Assembly: GCA_024128875.1 (NCBI GenBank)
Contig: JAMYFF010000002.1
Span: forward strand, 434,001-498,000
Reading direction: 5' to 3'
From: Salinilacustrithrix flava
GTDB taxonomy: Bacteria; Actinomycetota; Acidimicrobiia; Acidimicrobiales; Salinilacustritrichaceae
Length of the DNA stretch: 64,000 bases
Part shown: one piece after another, positions 9,076-18,129 of the stretch
How positions within the stretch are numbered: the first letter of the stretch is position 1
Layout: every line of letters starts with the position of its first letter
Notes under the pieces: model-generated
Database searches by the model: none
Told to the model about the DNA's origin: nothing
What the model saw: the letters and a program-made list of their open reading frames with translations, nothing else
Program-made: the position numbers and the translations under genes

Positions 9076-12000
9076 TCACCGTCCTCGAGGCCAGCGCCGG
9101 CACCGGCAAGACCCACCGGGTCACCACCGAGGCGGTGCGCGCCGTGGCGGAGGGCACGCCGCTGGAGCAGATGCTGCTGGTGACCTTCACCATCGCCGCC
9201 ACCAGCGAGCTGCGCGCCCGCACCTGGGACCGCCTCGCCCGCACGGCCGCCGCCCTCGACGCCCACCGGCGGGGGACGCCGGTGGAGACCGACGACGAGC
9301 TGGTCGCCGAGCTGTGCGACGGTGACGACGACGTCGTCGGCCTCCGCCACCGCAACCTCACCGACGCCATGGCCTCGTTCGACGGGGCCACGATCACCAC
9401 GATCCACGGGTTCTGCCACCAGGTGCTGCAGAGCCTCGGCTTCGCCGCCGACGTCGAGCGGGACCCGACCTTCGTCGAGGACGTCCGCGACATGCTCGAC
9501 GAGGTCGTCGCCGACCTGCTCGTCCGCAAGCTGCACAAGGCCACCGGCGTCCGATTCCCGGTCGACCCGGCCCGGCGCATCGCCGAGAAGGCCATCGTCG
9601 ACCCCCGCGCCCGCATCGTGCCCGCACCCGACGGCAGCTCCGACGACCTGCGCTCGCGCTTCGCCGTGGCGGTGCGCGACGAGATGGACCGCCGCAAGCG
9701 AGCTGCCGGACTGCTGGGCTACGACGACCTGCTCCTGCGGGTGGAGGAGGCGCTGGTCGAGGACCCCGACGGCACCGTGCGCGACCGGCTCCGCCGCCGC
9801 TACTCGCTCGTCATCGTCGACGAGTTCCAGGACACCGACGCGGTGCAGTGGGAGATCCTCGAGCGGGCCTTCGGCGACCCGCCCACCCGCCTCGTGCTGG
9901 TCGGCGACCCGAAGCAGGCCATCTACGCCTTCCGGGGCGCCGACGTGCACGCCTACCTGGCCGCCCGCCGCCGGGCCGGCGAGGGCCACGTCCGCCGCCT
10001 CGACCGGAGCTGGCGGGCCGACGCCGGGCTGCTGTCCGGCCTCGATGCCCTCTTCGGCGACACCGCCCTCGGCCACGACGAGATCCGCTACGCCAGCACC
10101 ACCGCGGCGCCGGGACGGGAGGCCACGCGCCTGTCGGGCCTGGCCAAGCCGGCACCCGTGCGCGTCCGCCTGGTGGGCAGCGACCGTCCCGGGCTCTCGC
10201 TGACGCCCAGCACCGGCGTGGTCCAGAAGGACAGCGCCATCGCGTTCGTGGCCGAGGACCTGGCATCCGACGTGGTCGCCCTCCTGTCCCAGGGGGCGAC
10301 CTACGACGACCCCGACGAGGGTGAGCGACCGCTGCAGTGCGGCGACGTGGCCGTCCTGGTCGGGCGCAACCAGGACGCCCTGACCGTGCGCGACGCGCTG
10401 GTACGGACCGGCGTGCCGGCCGTCGTCAACGGCACCGGCAGCGTCTTCGGCACCGGCGCGGCCCGGGCCTGGCTGGCGGTGCTCGAGGCCGTCGAGCGTC
10501 CGGCCGCCACCGGCACGGTGCGCAACGCCGCCCTCACCCCGCTGCTCGGCTGGACCGCGGCCGACGTCGACACCGCCGACGAGCGGGCCTGGGACGCGCT
10601 GCACGACCGCCTCCACGAGTGGCACCGGGTGCTCGCCGAGGGCAACGTCGCCGGCCTGTTCGAGCAGCTCAGCGCCCGCACCGACCTGCCCGCCCGTCTG
10701 CTGCGGGTCGAGGGCGGCGAGCGGATGGTGACCGACCTGCGCCACCTGGCCTCCCTGCTGCACGCCCAGGCCGGCCTCGGCGGCGGCGCGCCCTCGCTGC
10801 TGGCCTGGCTGCGCGAGCGGATGCGGGAGGCCGATCGGGACACGGCCCAGGACGACCGGAGCCGGCGCCTCGAGACCGACGACGCGGCCGTGCAGGTGTG
10901 GACCGTGCACCGCAGCAAGGGCCTCGAGTACCCCGTGGTCTACGTCCCGTTCCTGTGGATGCCCCCGCCGGCCCGGGCCGAGGACGTGCTGGTCTTCCAC
11001 GACGCCGACTCCGGCGAGCGGGTGATCGACGTCAGCGAGCCGAAGGGCCCCCACGCCCAGGAGCGCAGCGAGCACGTCCGCCGGTACCTCGACGAGGAGG
11101 CCGGCGGCGCGCTGCGGCTCGCCTACGTCGCGCTCACGCGGGCCCGCAGCCAGGTGGTGCTGTGGTGGGTGCGGGGCCACGACTGCCACCGCTCGCCGCT
11201 CGGCCGCCTGCTGCTCGGACCCGAGCTGGCCGAGCAGGGCTCGAAGCTGCGCGACGAGCACTGCCGCTCGGCCGCCGACCTCCTGGCCCAGCGGGCCGGC
11301 GGCGCGGTCGCCGTCGAGCAGTCGTCGGGGGCGAGCGGAGCACGTCTCCCCCGCGCCGAGCCCGACGTCCCCCGCCTGCGGACCGCGTCCTTCGGTCGCA
11401 CCATCGACCGGGCCTGGCGGCGGACGTCGTACTCCGCGCTCACCGCCGCGGCCCACGATGCACCCGAGCACGACGCGCCCGAGCACGACGAGCGCGGCCT
11501 CGAGGACGAACAGATGCCCGAGGACCTGCCCGCCGGCGGCGACCGGACCGACGCCGCCACCGAGGCCCGCCTGCGCGCCGTGCCCTCCGCCTTCGGTGAC
11601 CTCGGGGGCGGCGCCACGTTCGGCACCCTCGTCCACGGCGTGCTCGAGGAGGTCGACTTCGCCGCCGACGACCTCCCCCGCCAGATCCGCGCCGGACTCG
11701 CCGCCCAGTACCTCGGCAGCCAGCAGGTGGACGCCGACGCCCTCGTCGCCGGTCTCGTCGCCGCCATCGAGACGCCGCTCGGCCCGCTCGTGGACGAAGC
11801 CCGCCTCCGGGACGTGCAGCCGGCGGACCGCCTCGACGAGCTCCACTTCGAGCTCCCGCTCGTCGGCGGTGACGACCCGACCGGGCACGTCACCATGCGG
11901 GCCATCGCGGACGTCGTATCGCGCCACCTGCCGGCCGACGACCCGCTGGCCGGCTACGGCGAGCGGCTGCGGTCGCCGGCGCTGGCCGCGGCGGTGCGGG

Positions 12001-12404
12001 GTCACCTCAGCGGCTCCATCGACGTGGTGCTGCGCCACCGCGGACCGGACGGCACCGGCCGCTACGTCGTCATCGACCACAAGAGCAACTGGTTGGGCGT
12101 GGCCGGTGAGGAGCTGTCGGCCTGGCACTACCGACCGAGCGCGCTGGCCGACGCGATGGTGCGGGCCCACTACCCGCTCCAGGCGCTGCTCTACAGCGTC
12201 GCCCTCCACCGCTACCTGCGCTGGCGCCTCCCCGACCACGACCCCGAGCGCGACCTCGGTGGCGTCCTCTACCTGTTCCTGCGGGGCATGACCGGCGCGG
12301 ACGTGCCCCGCATCGACGGCGAGCCGTGCGGCGTGTTCTCGTGGCGACCGCCGGCCGCGATGGTCGTGGCGCTGTCCGACGCCCTCGATCGGGGTCAGGC
12401 ATGA
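9072..12404 (+). CDS. recB: exodeoxyribonuclease V subunit beta RecB (helicase-nuclease)
   Basis: A 1110-residue SF1A helicase with a C-terminal nuclease. Walker A is ASAGTGKT at residues 7-14, motif II VDEFQD has its aspartate near residue 250, motif III is GDPKQAIYAFRGAD, and motif V VHRSKGLEYPVV and the terminal LAYVALTRARSQV are intact. The nuclease core is GSID (D984) followed by IDHKSN (D1002, K1004), equivalent to the DYKSNW motif of E. coli RecB, so both motor and nuclease look active. It is co-translated with recC and recD through ATGA overlaps on both sides. The same frame is open far upstream through recC; the ATG at 9072 aligns with the family N-terminus and is the real start. Confidence 0.95.
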   Translation: MITVLEASAGTGKTHRVTTEAVRAVAEGTPLEQMLLVTFTIAATSELRARTWDRLARTAAALDAHRRGTPVETDDELVAELCDGDDDVVGLRHRNLTDAMASFDGATITTIHGFCHQVLQSLGFAADVERDPTFVEDVRDMLDEVVADLLVRKLHKATGVRFPVDPARRIAEKAIVDPRARIVPAPDGSSDDLRSRFAVAVRDEMDRRKRAAGLLGYDDLLLRVEEALVEDPDGTVRDRLRRRYSLVIVDEFQDTDAVQWEILERAFGDPPTRLVLVGDPKQAIYAFRGADVHAYLAARRRAGEGHVRRLDRSWRADAGLLSGLDALFGDTALGHDEIRYASTTAAPGREATRLSGLAKPAPVRVRLVGSDRPGLSLTPSTGVVQKDSAIAFVAEDLASDVVALLSQGATYDDPDEGERPLQCGDVAVLVGRNQDALTVRDALVRTGVPAVVNGTGSVFGTGAARAWLAVLEAVERPAATGTVRNAALTPLLGWTAADVDTADERAWDALHDRLHEWHRVLAEGNVAGLFEQLSARTDLPARLLRVEGGERMVTDLRHLASLLHAQAGLGGGAPSLLAWLRERMREADRDTAQDDRSRRLETDDAAVQVWTVHRSKGLEYPVVYVPFLWMPPPARAEDVLVFHDADSGERVIDVSEPKGPHAQERSEHVRRYLDEEAGGALRLAYVALTRARSQVVLWWVRGHDCHRSPLGRLLLGPELAEQGSKLRDEHCRSAADLLAQRAGGAVAVEQSSGASGARLPRAEPDVPRLRTASFGRTIDRAWRRTSYSALTAAAHDAPEHDAPEHDERGLEDEQMPEDLPAGGDRTDAATEARLRAVPSAFGDLGGGATFGTLVHGVLEEVDFAADDLPRQIRAGLAAQYLGSQQVDADALVAGLVAAIETPLGPLVDEARLRDVQPADRLDELHFELPLVGGDDPTGHVTMRAIADVVSRHLPADDPLAGYGERLRSPALAAAVRGHLSGSIDVVLRHRGPDGTGRYVVIDHKSNWLGVAGEELSAWHYRPSALADAMVRAHYPLQALLYSVALHRYLRWRLPDHDPERDLGGVLYLFLRGMTGADVPRIDGEPCGVFSWRPPAAMVVALSDALDRGQA

Positions 12405-14335
12405 CCCTGCTCCTCGGCCGGCAGGCCCACCGGGCGAGCGGGCTGCTCGGCGCGTTCGCCGAGGCCGGCGTGCTCGAGGCCGCCGACGTCCACGTCGCCC
12501 GGACGCTCGACCGGCTGTCGGGCGCGGCGTCCGATGGCGATGCCGAGCTCACCATGCTCGCCATCGCCCTGACGGTGCGCGCCGTGCGCCACGGCAGCGT
12601 CATCACCGACCTGGCCACCCTGGCCGGCACCGTCACGGTGGACGAGGTGCCACTCGGCCCCGATGGCGAACCGGTGGTCGACGTGGCCGACCTCCCCTGG
12701 CCCGAACCCAGGCGCTGGCTGGGCGCCGTGCGCTCGTCCCCGCTCGTCGCCGACGGCGATGCCGCCACCACCTCCCGGCCGCTGCGCCTGGTCGGCACCA
12801 CGCTCGCGCTCGATCGGTACTGGCGCCACGAGCGGCGCATCGTGGCCGACCTCACCACCCGAGCAGCGACCGACCCGTCCGACGTCGACGAGGAGCTCCT
12901 CCGCGCCGGGCTCGGACGCCTCTTCCCCGGTTCACCGTCAGCGGGTCCCGACCTGCAGCGGGTCGCGGCCGCCGCGGCGGTGCTGCGGTCCTGCACCGTG
13001 ATCGCCGGCGGGCCCGGCACCGGCAAGACCACCACCGTCGCGCGCATCCTCGCCCTGCTCCACGAGCAGGCCGCCGCCGAGGGCCGGCCGATGCGCGCCG
13101 CCCTCGCGGCCCCCACCGGCAAGGCCGCAGCCCGGCTGCAGGAGGCCGTGCAGGAGCAGGCCGCCCGGCTCGCCGCGGACGGTGCGGTCGAGCCCGCGGT
13201 GGCCGATGCGGTCGCCGCCACCGAGGCCGCCACCCTGCACCGGCTGCTCGGCTGGAACCCGGGGAACCGCAGTCGCTTCCGCCACGACCGGTCCAACCAG
13301 CTGCCCCACCAGGTCGTCGTGGTCGACGAGACGTCGATGGTGTCGCTGTCGATGATGGCGAGGCTGCTCGAAGCGGTCCGCCCGTCGGCGCGGCTCGTCC
13401 TCGTCGGCGACCCCCAGCAGCTGGCGTCGGTCGAGGCCGGCGCCGTGCTCGGCGACGTGGTCGGCCCCGCGGCCGAGCGCCTCCGGATGCGCCCGGCCGC
13501 CCGGACCGAGCTGGAGGCGGTGAGCGGGCAGGTGGTCGATGCCGACGAGGACGACCGCCCGGTGTGCATCGGCGACGGCATCGTCGTGCTGCGCCACAAC
13601 CACCGCTTCGCCGGCGGCATCCGGGATCTGGCGGCGGCGATCCAGACGGGCCGCGCCGACGACGTCGTCGACGTGCTCGGCCGCGAGACCCACGACGTGC
13701 ACTGGCTCCCCGTCGACGTGGCCGAGGAGGCCGTGCCCGCCGTCCGCGACCTGGTGGTCGACCAGGCCGCGGAGGTCATCGAGGCCGCCACGCTCGGCCG
13801 CGCCGGCGACGCCCTGGCCGCCATGCGGGGGGTGCAGCTCCTCTGCGCCCACCGCCGCGGCCCCTACGGGGTGGCGACGTGGCGGCGCGAGATCGAACGG
13901 CGCCTGGCCGAGACCGTGCCCGGCTTCGCCTGGCAGGGCTGGTTCGCCGGCCGCCCCCTGCTGATCACCGAGAACGACCGCCAGCTCGGGCTCTACAACG
14001 GCGACACCGGCGTGGTGGTGGACGTCGCCGGCGACCTGCGCTGCGCGTTCGAGCGCCGCGGCGAGGTCGTGCACGTGTCCCCGAGCCGGCTCGCCGCGGT
14101 GGAGACGCTCTACGCCATGACCATCCACAAGAGCCAGGGCAGCCAGTTCGGCGAGGTCATCGTCGTCCTGCCCGACGAGACGTCGCCGATCCTGACCCGC
14201 GAGCTGCTCTACACCGCGGTCACCCGGGCCGAGCGCGGCGTCACGGTCGTCGGCACCGAAGCCGCGGTGCGGGCTGCCGTCTCCCGCCCGGTCGCCCGGG
14301 CCTCCGGGCTCCGGGACCGCCTCTGGGACGCCTGA
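12401..14335 (+). CDS. recD: exodeoxyribonuclease V subunit alpha RecD (5'-3' helicase)
   Basis: A 644-residue SF1B helicase. The N-terminal RecB-docking domain leads to Walker A GGPGTGKTTT (about residues 203-212), then APTGKAAARLQ, motif II VVDETSMV, motif III LVGDPQQLASVEAG and a C-terminal 2A domain with TIHKSQGSQF and LYTAVTRAE. It is the fast 5'-3' motor of RecBCD. It starts in a 4-base ATGA overlap with recB and is the last gene of the plus-strand run; a long inverted repeat follows 3 bases after the stop and separates it from convergent ispG. Length is typical for mycobacterial-type RecD (about 575-650). Confidence 0.94.
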   Translation: MTLLLGRQAHRASGLLGAFAEAGVLEAADVHVARTLDRLSGAASDGDAELTMLAIALTVRAVRHGSVITDLATLAGTVTVDEVPLGPDGEPVVDVADLPWPEPRRWLGAVRSSPLVADGDAATTSRPLRLVGTTLALDRYWRHERRIVADLTTRAATDPSDVDEELLRAGLGRLFPGSPSAGPDLQRVAAAAAVLRSCTVIAGGPGTGKTTTVARILALLHEQAAAEGRPMRAALAAPTGKAAARLQEAVQEQAARLAADGAVEPAVADAVAATEAATLHRLLGWNPGNRSRFRHDRSNQLPHQVVVVDETSMVSLSMMARLLEAVRPSARLVLVGDPQQLASVEAGAVLGDVVGPAAERLRMRPAARTELEAVSGQVVDADEDDRPVCIGDGIVVLRHNHRFAGGIRDLAAAIQTGRADDVVDVLGRETHDVHWLPVDVAEEAVPAVRDLVVDQAAEVIEAATLGRAGDALAAMRGVQLLCAHRRGPYGVATWRREIERRLAETVPGFAWQGWFAGRPLLITENDRQLGLYNGDTGVVVDVAGDLRCAFERRGEVVHVSPSRLAAVETLYAMTIHKSQGSQFGEVIVVLPDETSPILTRELLYTAVTRAERGVTVVGTEAAVRAAVSRPVARASGLRDRLWDA

Positions 14336-14338
14336 AAC

Positions 14339-14392
14339 CCGTTCTGGTATACGGATTCCCCCGTATGCGAGGGAATCGGTAGGCCAGAACGG
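14339..14392. terminator. long inverted repeat between convergent recD and ispG, likely bidirectional terminator
   Basis: The outer arms CCGTTCTGG (14339-14347) and CCAGAACGG (14384-14392) pair perfectly. An inner pair, TACGGATTCCC against GGGAATCGGTA, matches at 10 of 11 positions around a short CCGTATGCGA loop. The structure fills the gap between the recD stop and the ispG stop almost exactly and has no long T-run. Placement between two converging operons argues for transcript termination or 3'-end protection in both directions. Confidence 0.65.
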
Positions 14393-15622
14393 TCAGGTAC
14401 GGCCCTTCCGGATGAGCTCCACGACCTGCTCGGAGGCGTTGGCGTCGTCGCCCTGCTCCTCGAGCAGCATGGCCCGGTCGGCCTCGGCGGCCTCCTTGGC
14501 CGCGGTGAGGTCGGCCTTCTCCATCGCCTTGTCGACGCCGTGCTCGTGGATGAACTCGGCCCACTCGACCAGGGCGCCCACCATCTCGTCCTCGGGGACG
14601 ACGGCGACGTTGGTGCCGCGCACGAACAGGTGACCGCGCTTGTTGCCGGCGGCGATGCCGATGTCGGCGTCGCGAGCCTCGCCGGGTCCGTTCACGACGC
14701 AGCCCATGACCGCGACCTGCAGGGGGATCTCCCGCTCGCCGAAGGCGGCCATGGCCTGCTCGGCGACGGCGATGACGTCGATCTCGGCCCGGCCGCAGCT
14801 GGGGCAGGCGATGAGGTCGACGTTCTTGCGCTCGCGCAGCCCGAGGGACTCCAGCAGCTGGCGGCCGGCCTTGGCCTCCTGCACCGGGTCGGCGGTGAGC
14901 GAGTAGCGGATGGTGTCGCCGATGCCCTCGGCGAGCAGCGTGGCGATGCCGGCGGTGGCCTTGATGAGGCCGTTGGGGGGCGGGCCGGCCTCGGTGACGC
15001 CGAGGTGCAGCGGGAAGTCGACCTCGTCGGCCAGCATCCGGTACGCCTCGATCATCAGCGGCACCGAGGACGCCTTCACCGAGATCTTGATGTCCTCGAA
15101 GCCGACCTCCTCGAAGTAGCCGATCTCGATCTTGGCCGACTCGACCATGGCCTCGGGCGTGACCTTGCCGCCGTACTTCTCGTACAGGGCGGGGTCCAGG
15201 CTGCCGCCGTTCACGCCGATGCGGATCGGCACACCACGGTCCTTGGCCTCCATGGCCACGGCCTTGATGTGCTCGGGCTTGCGGATGTTGCCCGGGTTGA
15301 GGCGCAGGCAGTGCACGCCGGCCTCGAGGGCCTCGAGCGCCCGCTTGTACTGGTGGTGGATGTCGGCGACGATCGGCACCGGCGAGCGGGGGATGATCCG
15401 GGCCAGGCCCTCGGCGGCCTCGGGCTCGTTGCACGTGCAGCGCACGATGTCGCAGCCGGCGGCGGCGAGCGCGTAGATCTGCTGGAGGGTGGCGTCGACG
15501 TCGGCGGTCTTGGTGACCGTCATCGACTGCACGCTGATGGGCGCACCGCCACCGACGGCGACGTCGCCGACCTGGATCTGGCGGGTGGTGCGCCGGGGGA
15601 AGCTGGATGCGCCGATGTCCAT
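14393..15622 (-). CDS. ispG: 4-hydroxy-3-methylbut-2-en-1-yl diphosphate synthase (flavodoxin), IspG/GcpE
   Basis: A 409-residue GcpE protein. The N-terminal TIM barrel has VQSMT near residue 33 and RLNPGN near residue 125. The C-terminal domain carries the [4Fe-4S] ligands in CPSCGR and in GCVVNGPGEA. It converts MEcPP to HMBPP, the penultimate step of the MEP isoprenoid route, taking electrons from ferredoxin or flavodoxin. It is the last gene of the rpsB-to-ispG operon; its ATG shares one base with the rseP stop (TGATG). With dxr two genes upstream, two MEP steps are encoded together, the order seen in M. tuberculosis (dxr, rip1, gcpE). Confidence 0.96.
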   Translation of the reverse strand: MDIGASSFPRRTTRQIQVGDVAVGGGAPISVQSMTVTKTADVDATLQQIYALAAAGCDIVRCTCNEPEAAEGLARIIPRSPVPIVADIHHQYKRALEALEAGVHCLRLNPGNIRKPEHIKAVAMEAKDRGVPIRIGVNGGSLDPALYEKYGGKVTPEAMVESAKIEIGYFEEVGFEDIKISVKASSVPLMIEAYRMLADEVDFPLHLGVTEAGPPPNGLIKATAGIATLLAEGIGDTIRYSLTADPVQEAKAGRQLLESLGLRERKNVDLIACPSCGRAEIDVIAVAEQAMAAFGEREIPLQVAVMGCVVNGPGEARDADIGIAAGNKRGHLFVRGTNVAVVPEDEMVGALVEWAEFIHEHGVDKAMEKADLTAAKEAAEADRAMLLEEQGDDANASEQVVELIRKGRT

Positions 15623-16950
15623 CAGAGCCGGACCGGGTCGGTGATGTCCATGTAGATGGTGGTGACGCCGAGCAGCACCAGCAGGGCGAAGACGGCGTAG
15701 ACGACGGGCAGCAGCTTCACCATGTCGACGTGGTAGCGGCCCTGGCCGGGCCGGAACAGCTCCCGGACCCGCTCGTAGGTGGCCACCACGACGTGGCCAC
15801 CGTCGAGGGGCAGCACCGGCAGCAGGTTGAAGATGCCGATGGTGATGTTGATGCCGACGAAGAACAGCAGGAAGCCGAGCAGGCCGTTCTCGGTGAGGTC
15901 GGCACCGATGCCCACCGCACCCACGATCGAGATGATGCGGTTCTCGTCGGGGGCCTCAGAGCTGGAGGGCTGCGGACCACCGGGGGCAGGATCGCGGGAC
16001 TCGACGGCGGCGGGCTCGCTGCCGCTGCTCACGACGCTGTCCCAGAAGTCGGTGGGGCTGAACGAGCCGATGAAGCCGAGCGTGGCGCCGGTCTGGTCCC
16101 AGAAGTCGCTGACCGACGCGCCCACGGCGCGTACCGGGCCGACCGTGGTCGTGACGAGGTCGCGCCGGATGCCGAGCAGCCCCCGGGCGGGGTCGCTCGG
16201 GGCGATGCCGATCTCGACGGGCACGCTGAGCACCTCGCCGTCACGGAGCACCGACAGGGTGACCTCCTCGCCGGGCCGCTCGGCGATGTCCTCGGCGAAG
16301 GTGGTGAAGGTCTCGTAGCGGCGGCCGTCGACCTCGATGACGCGGTCCTCGGCCTGCAGGCCGGCGTCGGCGGCGGCGCTGCCGGGCACGACCTCGCCGA
16401 CCTCCCACTCCTTGTCCTCGGTGAGGCTGCCGCCGGGGACGCCGACGAAGGAGTACAGGACGAACAGCAGGAGGATGGCCTGCAGGAAGTGCATGGTGGA
16501 GCCGGCCACGGCCACGGCCATGCGGCGGGGGTAGCTGGCCTGGCGGTAGGTCTTGCCCTCGTCCGCGGGATCGACCTCGTCGAGGTTGTTCATCCCGATG
16601 ACCTTCACGTAGGCGCCGGCCGGGATGACCTTCAGGCCGTACTCGGTCTCGCCACGCTGGAACGACCAGATCTTGGGGCCGAAGCCGATGAAGAACTCGG
16701 TGACCTTCATCCCGCCCCACTTGGCGGCCAGGTAGTGGCCGAGCTCGTGGAGGAAGATCATGACCACGACGCCGAAGACCACGACGAGCGGGGCCCACCC
16801 GCCGGCGATGCCGAGCCAGGCCACGAGTGCGGCGAGGATGGCGAGGCGCACCGGGCTGGTGCTGCGCTCCTGCTCCTCGCGACGCCCGGGCGGGGGCGGC
16901 GGCGTCGGCGGTTGCGTGGGCTGCGACGGGGGGTGCTGGAGGCTGGTCAC
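15622..16950 (-). CDS. rseP: site-2 metalloprotease of the RseP/Rip1 family (M50)
   Basis: A 442-residue intramembrane protease. The zinc motif HELGH is at residues 68-72 in the first membrane helix, a PDZ domain occupies roughly residues 180-270, and the second motif LPLDGGH has D383 as third zinc ligand. Further hydrophobic helices flank these. The first 33 residues are proline-rich and polar, longer than in E. coli RseP. Such proteases cut membrane-bound anti-sigma factors; one candidate client is the single-pass protein encoded at 34719-36521, but that link is inference. It starts in a GTGA overlap with dxr. Confidence 0.93.
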   Translation of the reverse strand: MTSLQHPPSQPTQPPTPPPPPGRREEQERSTSPVRLAILAALVAWLGIAGGWAPLVVVFGVVVMIFLHELGHYLAAKWGGMKVTEFFIGFGPKIWSFQRGETEYGLKVIPAGAYVKVIGMNNLDEVDPADEGKTYRQASYPRRMAVAVAGSTMHFLQAILLLFVLYSFVGVPGGSLTEDKEWEVGEVVPGSAAADAGLQAEDRVIEVDGRRYETFTTFAEDIAERPGEEVTLSVLRDGEVLSVPVEIGIAPSDPARGLLGIRRDLVTTTVGPVRAVGASVSDFWDQTGATLGFIGSFSPTDFWDSVVSSGSEPAAVESRDPAPGGPQPSSSEAPDENRIISIVGAVGIGADLTENGLLGFLLFFVGINITIGIFNLLPVLPLDGGHVVVATYERVRELFRPGQGRYHVDMVKLLPVVYAVFALLVLLGVTTIYMDITDPVRL

Positions 16951-18116
16951 CGGGTGAACCTCTCCTCGACGAGATGGGTCGCCAGCCGACGGGCGTCGGC
17001 ATCGGCACCGAGGACGTCGTCGAGGGTGCTGGCGGTGCCTCCATCATGCCGGTCCAGGACCGCGGAGAGAACGTCAGGGATGTCGATCCAGCGGATCCGG
17101 CCGGCGAGGAAGGCCTCCACCGCGACCTCGTTGGCAGCGTTCAGCGTCGCCGGCGCCAGCCCGCCGGCCCGGCCGGCCCGGTAGGCGAGGTCGAGGCAGG
17201 GGAAGGCCTCCCGGTCCGGGGCCTCGAAGTCGAGCCGGGCGAGGCTGCGCCAGTCGATCGGCCCGAACGGCGTGGCGATGCGATCCGGGTGGGCCAGCGC
17301 GTACCCGATGGGCAGGCGCATGTCGGGCATCGACAGCTGGGCGATGGTGGCGCCGTCGCTGTAGGTGACCATCGAGTGGATGATCGACTGCGGGTGCACG
17401 ACGACGTCGATGTCGTCGAAGCCGACGCCGTAGTCCTCGGCGAACAGCTCGTGGGCCTCGATGACCTCCAGGCCCTTGTTCATGAGCGTGGAGGAGTCGA
17501 CCGTGATCTTGGGGCCCATGCTCCAGGTCGGATGGTCGAGCGCGTCGTCGACGGTGACCTCGGCCAGGTCGGCCCGGCTGCGACCCCGGAACGGCCCGCC
17601 CGACGCGGTGAGCACGATCTCGTGGACCCGGCGCCCGCCGTCGCTGCCCCGCAGGCACATGTGCACGGCGCAGTGCTCGGAGTCCACCGGCACCAGGTCG
17701 GCGCCCGGGGTGCGGCGGGCGTCGCGCACCACCGGCCCGGCCGCGATGAGCGACTCCTTGTTGGCCAGCGCCAGGCGCTTGCCGGCCTGGAGTGCGCCGA
17801 GGGTGACCGGGAGCCCGGCGAAGCCGACCACGCCGTTCACGCACACGTCGGCCACGCCGCTGATGGCGGCCAGGGCGTCGGGGCCGGCCACGACCTCGGT
17901 ACCGGCGGGAACCCCGGCTTCGACCTCGGCGGCCCGGGACGCGTCGGCGATGGCCACGACCTGCGGGCGCACGGCGATCGCCTGCTCGATGAGGGCGTCG
18001 ACCGAGGACCCGGCGCCGAGGGCGACGACCTCGAACCGGTCCGGTTCGGCCGCGACGACCTCGAGGGTCTGGGTTCCGATCGACCCGGTCGACCCGGCGA
18101 TCGAGATGGTGGTCAC
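16947..18116 (-). CDS. dxr: 1-deoxy-D-xylulose 5-phosphate reductoisomerase
   Basis: A 389-residue Dxr. The NADPH-binding start is SIAGSTGSIGTQTL (residues 4-17), ALANKESLI is in the middle, and the metal and substrate segment VDSEH is followed by SSTLMNKGLEVIEA, all diagnostic. The enzyme makes MEP from DXP, the first committed step of the non-mevalonate route. The stretch after VDSEH reads CAVHMCLRG, whereas many family members have S-A-I-F/W-Q; this is a mild divergence outside the metal ligands. GTG start at 18116 with GAGGAAG upstream; ends in a 4-base overlap with rseP. Confidence 0.96.
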   Translation of the reverse strand: MTTISIAGSTGSIGTQTLEVVAAEPDRFEVVALGAGSSVDALIEQAIAVRPQVVAIADASRAAEVEAGVPAGTEVVAGPDALAAISGVADVCVNGVVGFAGLPVTLGALQAGKRLALANKESLIAAGPVVRDARRTPGADLVPVDSEHCAVHMCLRGSDGGRRVHEIVLTASGGPFRGRSRADLAEVTVDDALDHPTWSMGPKITVDSSTLMNKGLEVIEAHELFAEDYGVGFDDIDVVVHPQSIIHSMVTYSDGATIAQLSMPDMRLPIGYALAHPDRIATPFGPIDWRSLARLDFEAPDREAFPCLDLAYRAGRAGGLAPATLNAANEVAVEAFLAGRIRWIDIPDVLSAVLDRHDGGTASTLDDVLGADADARRLATHLVEERFTR

Positions 18117-18129
18117 GGGGCGATCTTCC

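Noticed and set aside
7923..12239. 1438-codon antisense frame opposite recB
   Set aside because: Gly/Val/Gln/Arg-rich shadow; recB motifs on the plus strand are complete.
16885..16945. Proline-codon repeat at the rseP 5' end as a tandem repeat element
   Set aside because: It is a short low-complexity Pro tract inside the coding sequence, without a regular DNA repeat unit.
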